Source of the DNA: Egbenema bharatensis
GTDB lineage: Bacteria > Cyanobacteriota > Cyanobacteriia > Elainellales > Elainellaceae
DNA: 64,000 nucleotides
Reading direction: 5' to 3'
Assembly (NCBI RefSeq): GCF_048077055.1
Contig: NZ_CP182236.1
Span: 3,348,001-3,412,000, forward strand
The position numbers and the translations under genes are program-made. The notes under the pieces are model-generated. The model did not search any database and had not been told where the DNA came from. It worked only from the letters and a program-made list of their open reading frames with translations. Of this stretch, positions 8,794-18,312 are shown piece by piece. The first letter of the stretch is position 1, and each line of letters starts with the position of its first letter.

Positions 8794-9308
8794 GGAGAAA
8801 AACTAAGGAGTGAACTCGATCGTTTGGCATAAATTAGCATCAATGATCGTAAAGGAAATTACCATTTGTTAAGGTGTACATAACTGATGGTGAAACAAAT
8901 CCACGATTTAGGGTAGCAACGAACACATTCAGTCCCAGGATCAGTTAAAGTAGTGTTAAGAATTTTATAGCGTTCACGTTTAGTTGATCAAAAGTTCTTA
9001 AACAATCCCTCAGAAGAGTAACTGGGTTGAATGTTGTCAGGAACAAATTAGTAAGCTAGTAGATATCACTCAAACAGTACGACGGGTTCCCTGACGCACC
9101 TCAACCGATAGAGGAATGACAGTCCCAAGATTTGCTTAACTGAACGATTGATTTCAGTCCTATATTTTCAATACTTGTTTCAATACTTGCAGGTATTTTC
9201 AGATCGCTTCCAAATTGTTTTCTATGCTTCTAGGGACTAAATACCTTAGAATCAGCAAACATCTATCCACCCTCCAGCCTTCTCCATGACATCGTCGGGT
9301 TTAACCGT
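8794..9308. other. Intergenic region, long leader upstream of rsh
   Basis: 515 bp of AT-rich sequence between divergent genes. I see no open frame, RNA gene or strong hairpin. It probably holds the rsh promoter and an extended 5' untranslated region. Confidence 0.5.
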
Positions 9309-11575
9309 ATGAATGTAGCAGCGTCCTCTCTTCCAACCGACATCAATGTACCTGATTGGCTTCGTGCGTGCATTGTTGACCACCGATCGCCCCTGACCGG
9401 TAATGATTCCGATGGCTCCTCGGGAGATGCAACTCTGGTTTGTCAAGCGTTCGAGTTTGCCTATTGTTTGCATCAGGAACAGTATCGCGCCTCTGGGGAA
9501 CCCTACATTGCTCACCCAGTTGCCGTTGCGGGGTTGCTGCGAGAATTAGGGGGCGGTGCTGCAATGATTGCTGCCGGCTTTCTCCACGATGTAATCGAAG
9601 ATACCGATGTGACCGCTGAGGAAATTGAACAACGCTTTGGGGTTGAGGTACGGCGACTGGTGGAGGGAGTCACTAAGCTGTCTAAGTTCAACTTCTCCAG
9701 CAAAACCGAGCGTCAGGCAGAAAACTTTCGCCGCATGTTCCTGGCCATCGCCAGGATATTCGAGTCATTGTGGTGAAGCTAGCCGATCGCCTCCACAATA
9801 TGCGCACCCTGGAGCATTTATCCGACGACAAACGCCGCCGCATTGCCTTAGAAACCCGCGAAATTTTTGCGCCTCTAGCGAATCGATTGGGGATCGGGCG
9901 ATTTAAGTGGGAACTGGAGGATCTGTCGTTTAAGTATCTGGAACCGGAAGCCTATCGGCAAATGCAGGAATTAGTCGCCGATAAGCGGATCGATCGAGAA
10001 ACTCGTCTGGAGCGTGTCGCTGATTTACTGCAAGAACGATTGACCCAGTTGGGTGTGCGTTGTCACGATGTCAGCGGTCGTCCCAAGCATCTCTACGGCA
10101 TCTACCAGAAGATGCAGCGACAGCAGAAAAGCTTCCAGGAAATCTACGATATTGCGGCGATTCGAATTATTGTTGACTCCAATGATGAGTGCTATCGGGC
10201 CCTTGCCGTGGTTCACGATGCCTTTCGTCCGATTCCCGGTCGCTTCAAGGACTACATTGGTTTACCCAAACCCAACCGCTATCAATCTCTACATACGGTG
10301 GTGATTGGCAATACGGGACGACCGATCGAAGTCCAGATTCGGACGCTGGAAATGCATCACATTGCCGAATACGGGATCGCTGCCCACTGGAAGTATAAGG
10401 AAAAGGGCAGTGGCTACAGCAAACTCAGTACAGATGACGAAAAATTTACCTGGTTACGGCAGCTTTTGGAATGGCAAAGCGACCTGAAGGATGCCCAGGA
10501 ATATCTGGAAAACATCAAAGATAATTTGTTTGCGGATGATGTCTATGTCTTTACCCCCAATGGGGATGTGATTGCCCTGGCCCAAGGCTCGACCTCGATC
10601 GACTTTGCCTATCGGATTCACACCGAAGTTGGGAATCACTGTGCGGGCGCACGGGTCAATGAGCGCATGGTGCCGCTGGATACGCCCCTGAAAAATGGGG
10701 ATATTGTTGAAATCATTACTCAGAAAAATGCCCACCCCAGCCTGGATTGGCTGAATTTCACCGTCACCCCCAGTGCCCGCAACCGAATTCGCCAATGGTA
10801 CAAGCGATCGCACCGGGATGAGAATATCCTGCGCGGTCGGGATATGTTAGAAAAAGCCCTGGGTAAGGCTGGATTTGAGGCACTGCTGAAGTCGGAACCG
10901 ATGCAAACGGCTGCCGAACGATGTAATTATCCCTCTGCGGAGGACTTACTGGCGGCTCTGGGCTATGGCGAAATTACCCTGAATCTGGTACTGAATCGCC
11001 TCCGGGAAGCCATTCGGGCCAAACAGCCGATCGATCCAGCCCCAGCCAACCAGGAAGCGGAACTGTTGATGTTGGCGAACAGTCCGGCTCCGACCCCGGC
11101 TCCGGCGCGTGGTAAAAGTTCACCGATCGTCGGTGTGGAGGGGTTGCTCCATAGTCTGGCAGGCTGCTGTAATCCGGTTCCGGGTGAGCCGATTATTGGG
11201 GTGGTGACGTTGGGCAGTCGGGGCATTTCAATTCACCGTCAGGGTTGTCACAATACTGAAAATATTCCCGGCGATCGACTGATCCCCGTCAGTTGGAATG
11301 TGAATGATCTCCACAGTCGTCCCCAAACCTACCCGGTGCAGGTGCAGATTGAAGTGTTCGATCGGGTGGGCGTTTTGAAGGACATTCTTTCCCGCCTCAG
11401 CGACTATAACATCAACGTTCGCAGTGCTCAGGTGAAGACTTTTCCCGGTCAGACGGCAGTGATTAACCTGGGAATCGATATCCTGGATCACAATCAGCTA
11501 GAGCGCATCTTCACGCAAATCCGCAAGATGAGTGATGTGTTGAAGCTACACCGCCTCAGCCAGGTAGATGATTAA
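9309..11575 (+). CDS. rsh: Bifunctional (p)ppGpp synthetase/hydrolase, Rsh (frameshifted)
   Basis: Long RelA/SpoT homologue that makes and degrades the alarmone (p)ppGpp in the cytoplasm. Domains in order: HD hydrolase (GFLHDVIEDTD), synthetase (RFKDYIGLPKPNRYQSLHT, then EVQIRTLEMHHIAEYGIAAHW), TGS (VYVFTPNGDVIAL), a cysteine-containing region (GCCNPVPGEPIIG ... RQGCHN) and a C-terminal ACT domain. RFKD in the synthetase marks the bifunctional type, not the EFDD of synthetase-only RelA. The frame breaks at 9750-9753: FLAIA runs into a stop at 9776, while the next frame resumes with VKLADRLHNMRTLEHL. One extra C (GCC CAG GAT) gives FLAIAQDIRVIVVKLADR and a 755-residue protein of normal length. 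Rsh is normally single-copy in cyanobacteria, so a sequencing error is likelier than a real break. Confidence 0.92.
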
Positions 11576-11580
11576 GAATG

Positions 11581-11676
11581 AAAATTAAATAACCTAAACT
11601 TCTTGTGGGGTGGGCATCTTGCCCGCCCAGTCAACAGGGCAGAATGATCGACAGGTTACTGAATCCACAATCCTTT
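11581..11676. repeat. Interspersed repeat, family C copy 1
   Basis: About 95 bp beginning AAAATTAAATAA and ending ATCCACAATCCTTT, with a central hairpin GGGTGGGCATCTTGCCCGCCC. The other copy lies between hpsC and hpsB at 31695-31790; the two are near-identical over both outer arms and the hairpin and diverge between them. It has no coding capacity. Confidence 0.7.
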
Positions 11677-11758
11677 AGGAAATAATGCATGATTTTAAGC
11701 GCATCATTTCGGCGCATTATCTTCAGGGATTCGATCGCTCCATTTCCAGTTCCGAGCA

Positions 11759-11855
11759 ACCCACCCCTAACCCCTCCCACGAGGGGAGATGGAGATCCCC
11801 GCTCAACCAGGATGAATGTCCATCAAATCCCCTCTTGGGAGGGGCAGGGGTGGGT
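11759..11855. repeat. MITE-like element with 27-bp inverted ends, family D copy 1
   Basis: 97 bp. The left end ACCCACCCCTAACCCCTCCC pairs with the right end GGGAGGGGCAGGGGTGGGT, and the homology continues through GAGGGG/CCCCTC, giving about 27 bp of terminal inverted repeat with three differences. It ends seven bases from the stop codon of the MFS gene (11862). A solo end of the same family lies at 29885-29912. Confidence 0.7.
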
Positions 11856-11861
11856 GAAGCT

Positions 11862-13119
11862 TCACCCTTTCACGAAAGTAGGATGCTGCTGAGGCAAATC
11901 CACTGCGTAGCTGTCCCGTCCCAGACCCAGGGCAAACCGCAGGGAGTGGGATGTATCCTTACCCGCAAATGCCAGGAAGACTGCCAATCCCACTAGCGAT
12001 AAAACAGCACAAATGCCAAAAATGCCCCGATAGCTCACCTGGGCCACCCATAGCCCCAGAACTGGCCGCCAGGGCAATCCCCGCATCGAACCCCAGCATA
12101 CAAACCCCAAAAGTCCGCCCCCGCTCATTTGGATAGGAGCGATCGGCCATCAAAGCGGCAATCATTGGGACAAGGGTTCCAGACCCCGCGCCGTTTATCA
12201 CTCCTGCTAGCAAAAATGTAGCGGCATGATGGGCCTGCCACAGCAGCAGCATCGCAACCGCATAGAAAATCAGGCTGATGCTGATAAATATCCCCCGACC
12301 GTAGCGATCGGAGGCGGGCCCTACTATCAAGCGAATACTAAAACTGGCCAATGCCACTGCGGTGTAGAACAAGCCCACGTTGAGCTGTGCCCCCACATCC
12401 TGAATGAACAGCGGAATAAAGGTACTGAGGGAACCAAAGGTTAAGCCCACCAACAGCAAGACGATCGCCGGAATCCGAATCCGAGGACTCAATAATAACC
12501 GCCAGAAGTAGTTGTGTTGGGCCTGTGCAGCAGTAGATTGGGGTTGTTGTATCTCTTTCACCTGAGTGGTGCAGACTAATCCTACGGTTCCTAAACCTGC
12601 TGAGATCAAAAACATGGGCGTAAACCCAAACCAGGCTTGAGCATAACCGCCGATCGCCGGGCCCAGTGCCATGCCGATCGGGTTTACCAGACTCATAAAG
12701 CCAATCACTTCTCCCCGGTGGTCTGGGGGTGATAGATCCACCACCAGGGCACTGTAAGCCAGCGCGAATGCCGCAATACTGATGCCATGAACCGCCCGAA
12801 TCCCCATCAGCATTGGAATACTGTCAGTGAGAATGTATCCCAGAGGAGCCACGGCGACTGCCACCATGCCGATCAGCATCACCACCTTACGGCCCCGATG
12901 GTCAGCCAACCGAGACAACCAACCCCGTGAGGCAATTAACCCCGCTGCGAAGGTTCCCATCACAATCCCGACCATGTGGTCGCTGGCTCCGGTTCTCTGG
13001 ATGTAGAGCGGTAGAGTTGGCAAAAGCGCGGCTAACCCCGACCAAAACAAAAGACCTGCGGTAAATAGGATCAACAGGTTTCGACGCAACACCGGATGAA
13101 ACGACAGAAAAACGTTCAA
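11862..13119 (-). CDS. Major facilitator superfamily transporter (frameshifted)
   Basis: About 419 residues with twelve predicted membrane segments, the MFS motif A (GWLSRLADHRGRK) in the first cytoplasmic loop and a drug-efflux-like layout. The substrate cannot be inferred. As sequenced, one frame ends at 11959 with a cysteine- and glycine-rich tail after FDAGIALAA. The other frame carries PVLGLWVAQVSYRGIFGICA, a proper eleventh/twelfth helix pair, to a stop at 11862. The junction is the GGCC at 12062-12070; restoring GGGCCC (two bases), or removing one base, joins the frames. Start ATG at 13119. The gene is isolated, with a MITE-like repeat touching its 3' end. Confidence 0.85.
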
Positions 13120-13347
13120 GGCTTTTTCTCGATCGGAACGACAGATGAATGGAGTGGAGTAGCAAGATCACTTTACGGGCTTCTTTTCTTGACAGACTCC
13201 CATTCGTCAGCTTAACGTAATTTTACAATTCCTACAGGTCAGGACTGTAGAGGCGATCGCCCGCCTGGTTCTCCCTGCGAGCCAGAAGGAATCCGATCAA
13301 AATCTCGCTACACTGGAAGCTACCGTGAGTCTCCCAGGGCGAATGCC

Positions 13348-13804
13348 ATGTCTGCCCCAATAACCGAATCGACTTCAGCCGGAACCCTATCACATCCAGT
13401 GGAGAACATCGTTTTTCCACCTGGCGATCTCTACAGTAATGAACCTCTCCTGGAAAGCTCTCTGCACCTCCAGCAGATCTTGCTGCTGCTGAAATGTCTG
13501 GACTGGCTCTGGCAAGACCGCAACAATTACTTCGCCGCAGGCAAGCTCACGGTTTACTACAGTCTCCAGCAGCGCAAGTCAGTTGGGAATTGTCGATCGC
13601 AGTCTTCGGTTCTTCTTGCCGGACGGTTCCCTTGTTCCCACCCCGGAGGAGTCTGCCCAAGCAGAGCAACGGCAGCGTCAGGAAGCGGAACGCCAGCGTC
13701 AGGAAGCGGAACGCCAGGTAACAGAAATGGCTGCATTGCTGGAACAATATCGCCAGCAGTTTGGTGATCTGCCCCATAGAGGTGAAGTAGGGAGTGAGGT
13801 TTGA
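13348..13804 (+). pseudogene. Decayed Uma2 family gene with the nuclease core deleted
   Basis: The first 70 codons read like the N-terminus of a cyanobacterial Uma2 protein (VFPPGDLYSNEP ... LKCLDWLWQDRNNYFAAGKL, then YYSLQQRKS). The sequence then jumps directly into the C-terminal part in another frame (LGIVDRSLRFFLPDGSLVP, then repeated RQEAERQ and ALLEQYRQQFGDLP). The segment that should hold the catalytic PD-(D/E)xK residues, some 100 codons in relatives, is absent, and the junction near 13575 is out of frame. This is a true deletion pseudogene, unlike the one-base breaks seen elsewhere in the window. The intact relative at 4340 shares the coiled-coil tail style. Confidence 0.8.
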
Positions 13805-13856
13805 TCAGACCCTGCACCCCCTACAATGATGTTCTCGTGAATGACGTTCTCGTGAA

Positions 13857-15778
13857 TTAGTCCTCAGACTGGGCTAACCCTTCCAGGTAAGCATCGATCG
13901 CTATATTGACAATCTCGGTCATCGATTTACCCTGAGCCGTTGCGGCTGCCTTGAGCCGACCATAGACTTCCTCTCGCACCCCAATCCGGTGACGAGACTT
14001 ACTGGCGATCGTGGGTTGAGGTTTATAAGTCGCTGCATAGTTGCGGAGGGCATCAAAACCAACCCGATGGCAGAAGTCCCCAAAGCTTTCGCCTGTCTGG
14101 CGATCTTGCTTAAAGAAGACAAACAGCGGTTCAAAGTGCTTCTCCAAATCATCGATCGGCATACTGTCCATGTAGGGTTCCGATAGCCGCGTCTGGTTCG
14201 GATCTGCTCCCAGCCAGATCTGATAGGCTCCAGGTTTTTGACCCACAAATCCCAGTTCTGCCAGATAAGGACGAGCACAGCCATTGGGGCATCCCGTCAT
14301 CCGCACTACGAAATGTTCGTCAGGTAAACCCACCCGGTTCAACAATGCCCGAATTCGATCGAGGATGCCAGGAATCGCCCGTTCTGACTCCGTTACCGCC
14401 AGACCACAGGTAGGCAGTGCTGGACAGGCCATGGAATAGCGCACCAGGGAATCCAGTTCCGGCTCTTTTTGAATCCCGCAGCGATCGAGGATGGACTGAA
14501 TCGCCTCTTTCTGGTCTGGATCAATTTCGTAGAGCAGAATGTTGTGGTTAGGAGTCAGGCGCATCGGCAGTTGGTAGGTCTGCACAATCTCCCGCAGGGC
14601 GGTTTTCAGTTGGAACGCGCCATCATCTTTAACGCGACCATTCTCCACCGAGATCCCCAGGAACAGTTTGCCGTCCCCCTGTTCCTGCCATCCCAGGTAA
14701 TCTTCATACTTGAATGGTGGCAGCGGCTTCATCGGCTGAATCGCCCGACAAAAGTAGTTCTCTACCGTTTCCCGGAACTTTTCTACGCCCCAATCATGCA
14801 GGAGATACTTCATCCGAGCATGACGACGATTAAACCGATCGCCATAGTCCCGCTGGGTCGCTACGATCGCCTTCACCAGGTCATACACATCCGCCTTTTC
14901 CACATAACCGATCGGATCAGCCAATCGCGCAAAGGTTTGCTCATTGTTGTGCGTCCGGCCCAGACCACCGCCAGCATAGACATTGAAGCCCTGTAATTCG
15001 CCGCGATCGTCGGTAATCACTACCAGTGTTAAATCCTGGGAGAATAAATCTACTGAATTATCCCCCGGAACGGTAACACACACCTTGAATTTGCGCGGCA
15101 TATAGTGAGTGCCATAGATCGGCTCCTCTTTGTCATGGAAGATGGTGCGATTGCCGTTCTGCTGGAGGGCTGCCAGCACCTCAGGATGGGGTTCTCCAGA
15201 AATAGCTTTCTCACCATCTAACCAGATTTCGTAGTAAGCCCCCGTCTGGGGAGTGAGTAACTCTGCCACTCGCTCGGCATACTCCCAGGCATAGCCATAC
15301 TCTGGCCGATTTTTGAATGGAGCCGGAGGGGCCATGACATTCCGGTTGAGATCACCACAGGCCCCAGGGTTGATCCCATATTGCGGATAATTTCCGCAAC
15401 CACCGTCTTGAGGTTTTTCTTCAATACCCCGTGAAGCTGAAATCCCTGCCGGGTCGTGACCCTGAGGGTATGATTGCCGTATTCCTCCGAGAGGCGATCG
15501 AGCGTCAGATAAAGCTGCGGGGGCACCAGCCCACCCGGATTACGAGTTCGCAGCATGAACTGATAGTCCTTCTCCTGCCCTTTGACGCGGTTGTCCCGAT
15601 TATCTTGCTGATAGGAGCCATGAAACTTGAGGATCTGAATGCCATCCTCGCTGAAGTGAGTCGTATCTTGCAAAATTTCGGTAGCGACTGGTTCGCGTAG
15701 GGCATTGCTGCGCTCTTTCAAACCCTCAACTTTGGAAACTTTGGGAGCGGTAGAAGGTGGTGTGGGAGTTGTAACCAT
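13857..15778 (-). CDS. sir: Ferredoxin-dependent sulfite reductase (frameshifted)
   Basis: Assimilatory sulfite reductase that reduces sulfite to sulfide with electrons from ferredoxin, using siroheme and a [4Fe-4S] cluster. Cluster-ligand cysteines are visible in MACPALPTCGLAV and MTGCPNGCARPY. The start ATG at 15778 (MVTTPTPPST) fits relatives. The frame breaks at 15360-15366: the upstream frame reads STLGPVVIST, the downstream one MAPPAPFKNRPEYG. Adding one base to the GGGGCC run gives STLGACGDLNRNVMAPPAPF, the expected family sequence, and a 640-residue protein. After the catalytic part, the last 50 residues (HRIGVREEVYGRLKAAA, KSMTEIVNIAIDAYL) look like a ribbon-helix-helix DNA-binding domain. 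The indel is probably a sequence error. Confidence 0.92.
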
Positions 15779-16042
15779 TGCAGAATCAGGCGATATTACA
15801 CTATGGAATTTCCAGCTTCCCGGCACATTTCCGGTTTTCCGGTCGGGATTAAGGTAAATCAGACGACAAATACGATCTTAACATCGCATCTGATGATCCA
15901 AATATCCGCAATGTTAGGAAATGTTTTACTTTGCCGTTGGGTGGGAGTGGACGACTACGGTTTATTGCGTTGGTTCTTTAAGTGAGTTCCTCAAACAAAT
16001 TAGTTCCTCAAACCCTTAACTCAACCCTACAACTCAAACCCT

Positions 16043-16459
16043 ATGGTGTACCAGGACGAATTTAACCTCATGACCAGTGGGCATGGCGATATGCACGACC
16101 TTACGCCCCTGATTAGCGAATTAGTTGCTCGATCGGGAATTCAGGTCGGCATGGTGAATATTTTTAACATTGGCAGCACCGCCAGCATTGGCACGATCGA
16201 GTTTGAACCAGGACTCCAACGAGATCTGCCCCAATTGCTTGATCGTCTGATTCCGCCCAGTCAAGCCTATGGACACGAACAAGCCTGGCATGATGGCAAC
16301 GGCCATTCCCACCTCCAGGCAACCTGGTTAGGGCCGTCGCTGACCGTTCCAATCCATCAGGGTCGCCTGAAATTGGGAACCTGGCAGCAGATTTTTCATC
16401 TTGAATGCGATATTAAACCGCGCCGGAGAACAATCAGCGTAACGGTCTATGGAGAATGA
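16043..16459 (+). CDS. YjbQ/UPF0047 family protein
   Basis: 138 residues, a complete single-domain member of the YjbQ (UPF0047) family, some of which have secondary thiamine-phosphate synthase activity. Family markers are HDLTPLI, the GTIEFEPGLQRDL segment and the histidine-rich stretch YGHEQAWHDGNGHSHLQA followed by GTWQQIFHLECDIKPR. The conserved histidines are thought to bind metal. It is divergent from sir and convergent with the HU gene. Confidence 0.88.
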   Translation: MVYQDEFNLMTSGHGDMHDLTPLISELVARSGIQVGMVNIFNIGSTASIGTIEFEPGLQRDLPQLLDRLIPPSQAYGHEQAWHDGNGHSHLQATWLGPSLTVPIHQGRLKLGTWQQIFHLECDIKPRRRTISVTVYGE

Positions 16460-16491
16460 AGTTGTAAAAAGAAGTAGTAAAGAAAGATAAC

Positions 16492-16505
16492 AGCTCAATT
16501 GAGCT
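16492..16505. terminator. Perfect 14-bp palindrome between convergent genes
   Basis: AGCTCAATTGAGCT is a perfect palindrome in the 58-bp gap between the ends of the YjbQ and HU genes. There is no long T run, so termination is a tentative reading. Confidence 0.35.
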
Positions 16506-16517
16506 AACCACGGCTCA

Positions 16518-16796
16518 CTACTTGGGTGCAACCATATCTTTAAAGAGTTTTCCGGCTGAAAAAACAGGAACAGTGGTTTCTGGAATGGTCATGGTTTCTC
16601 CCGTTTTAGGATTGCGTCCTTCCCGGGCTTGACGCTTACGCGCTTCAAATGAACCAAATCCCACCAGGGTTACCTTGTCACTGGTTGAAACCGATTCCAT
16701 CACAACATCTAAGATTGCGGTTAAGACAGCGTCGGCTTGCTTTTTAGTTACGCCTGCCTTCTCCGAGATTTTGTCAACTAACTCACCTTTGTTCAT
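16518..16796 (-). CDS. hup: HU family DNA-binding protein
   Basis: 92 residues, the standard length for HU, the small dimeric nucleoid protein that bends DNA. MNKGELVDKISEKAGVTKKQ forms the helical body, VTLVGFGSFEARKRQAREGR the saddle, and RNPKTGETMTIPET the DNA-binding arm with the intercalating proline. The C-terminus VPVFSAGKLFKDMV is typical. It is divergent from groES. Confidence 0.97.
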   Translation of the reverse strand: MNKGELVDKISEKAGVTKKQADAVLTAILDVVMESVSTSDKVTLVGFGSFEARKRQAREGRNPKTGETMTIPETTVPVFSAGKLFKDMVAPK

Positions 16797-17047
16797 AAAC
16801 GAAACGTCCAGAATGCTTTACCAGAATAGTTTGCCGGAATTGTATCACAGGGGTTTAAACCCGCAACCATTTATTGACGATTCAGCAAAGAAACTGGACA
16901 AATTTCTATTAAGAAATATTGAGTCGATCGCACGATTCATCCATGCTGGTTTTAATCAACTCCTCTCCCGAAACCTTGCTATGATTGCGGTTCTGTGGCT
17001 AAATTAGCATTCAGGCAAACAAACACTAGAAGCATCAGGAGATTGGT

Positions 17048-17359
17048 ATGGCAACGCTTTCGATCGAAGTTTCATCCTTCAAACCCCTGGGCGATCGGTT
17101 GTTGGTGAAAATCAGTGCAGCAGAGGAAAAAAGCACAGGTGGAATTATTTTGCCTGATACTGCAAAAGAAAAGCCCCAGGTGGGCGAAGTGGTCAGTGTG
17201 GGGTCAGGTAAGTTAAGCGATGAGGGAGTCCGCCAACCCGTTGACGTTGAAGTGGGCGCGAAAGTGCTTTATTCCAAGTACGCCGGGACGGAGCTTAAAA
17301 TTGGCAACGAGGAATACATTTTGCTGCGAGAGCAGGATCTGTTGGCGATCGTCTCTTAA
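17048..17359 (+). CDS. groES: Co-chaperonin GroES
   Basis: 103 residues, full length. KPLGDRLLVKISAAEEKSTG includes the start of the mobile loop, and YSKYAGTELKIGNEEYILL is the conserved C-terminal part. GroES caps GroEL for protein folding in the cytoplasm. CAGGAGATTGGT precedes the ATG. In most cyanobacteria groES is directly followed by groEL; here the next 350 bp hold only short tandem repeats and a MITE-like element, then a gene on the opposite strand. No convincing CIRCE operator was found upstream. Confidence 0.97.
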   Translation: MATLSIEVSSFKPLGDRLLVKISAAEEKSTGGIILPDTAKEKPQVGEVVSVGSGKLSDEGVRQPVDVEVGAKVLYSKYAGTELKIGNEEYILLREQDLLAIVS

Positions 17360-17505
17360 CGGCTTTCAGGCTTTACAATTGACAGGCTTTGCAATTGACA
17401 GGCTTTGCAATTGAACGGTTTTTGCGCGAAGATTTTGCGTAAATATTTTGCGCGAAGATTCTGTGCGAAAATTCTGCGTGAACAATATTACTGCCGATCG
17501 CAATC
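17360..17505. repeat. Short tandem repeats downstream of groES
   Basis: Three 16-bp units (CAGGCTTT(A/G)CAATTGA) occupy 17367-17414. They are followed by degenerate units of ATTTTGCGCGAAG between about 17419 and 17480. No gene is present. Confidence 0.75.
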
Positions 17506-17645
17506 GGGTGTATCCCACTTTTGCATTTGCATGAAGGATAGTTTACTGGTAGGCAAGACTTCGGCGTGAGCCCTTCGGCGTGAGCTCAAGTCAAGCGCTG
17601 CCTGCGCTACGGAAATCGATCAATTTGCATCAATGGGATGCTCCC
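17506..17645. repeat. MITE-like palindromic repeat, family B copy 2
   Basis: 140 bp. It starts GGGTGTATCCCACTTTTGCA and ends TGCATCAATGGGATGCTCCC like copy 1, but the central hairpin carries an extra segment with two ACTTCGGCGTGAGC-like units. The element is bracketed by TCGCAATC on both sides (17499-17506 and 17647-17654), which looks like a target-site duplication. Confidence 0.7.
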
Positions 17646-17709
17646 GTCGCAATCCGGCTCGATCGCAGCTTTTCCTGATCGTGAAGGCTGCGGGTTGACC
17701 CGCTCAACG

Positions 17710-18063
17710 TCACTCCACCGATGACTTCAGGTAGTTTTGATGAATCTGAATGTGGCTTTGGGTCATTTGTTCCGCAAATTGCCGTTCAATGTTAGACATT
17801 TGCTCCAGAAAATCAGCTAGGCGATGGGTAGAAAGCAATTCATCCCACATCAGCCTCATGACCGCCGCTGCGATCGGATGCTCCGTTGCCAGGCGATCTT
17901 GCAGTTGGCTAAAGGTCTGGTTTGCTTCCTGATGATGTTCACTCTCCCTGGCTAAAACCAAACAGGCTTGCAAATGAGGGATCAGATCCTGTGTCATCAT
18001 CAGCTCGACGGGTACGCTCGAAGTAAAAGTTTCAGGATTCGTTGAAGTAACAGTTGGGGACAT
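17710..18063 (-). CDS. Hypothetical protein
   Basis: 117 residues from MSPTVTST (18063). It is predicted helical after residue 25, with QDLIPHLQACLVLARESEHH and a C-terminal amphipathic stretch EQMSNIERQFAEQM. No signal peptide, no membrane segment and no family that I recognise. It is monocistronic and divergent from trpS; open-frame length and codon use like the neighbouring genes support it being real. Confidence 0.55.
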   Translation of the reverse strand: MSPTVTSTNPETFTSSVPVELMMTQDLIPHLQACLVLARESEHHQEANQTFSQLQDRLATEHPIAAAVMRLMWDELLSTHRLADFLEQMSNIERQFAEQMTQSHIQIHQNYLKSSVE

Positions 18064-18312
18064 AAACAATAACTTAACCAGTAGTTGGCAGAATAATTTA
18101 TGCTGGAGGAGTTGTCTGATGGAATGACAGAAAACCTGCTATGTTCCGTCATTGTGATGGGTTCAGCCCCATCCTGCCAAGATTAATTTCCCTGGTTAAT
18201 CAAGTCTTTATGATTGACTGATAATTAACTAATAATTGATCTGCTGACAACTGCTCTGCTGACCACCAACCACTGACAGAAGCTAGCGTTTGAGGGAATA
18301 ATACGTAGATCT

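Noticed and set aside
11685..11996. 103-codon plus-strand frame
   Set aside because: It runs through the family D element and antisense to the MFS C-terminus.
17000..17047. Possible CIRCE heat-shock operator before groES
   Set aside because: TTAGCATTC resembles the left half, but no matching right half at the required spacing exists.
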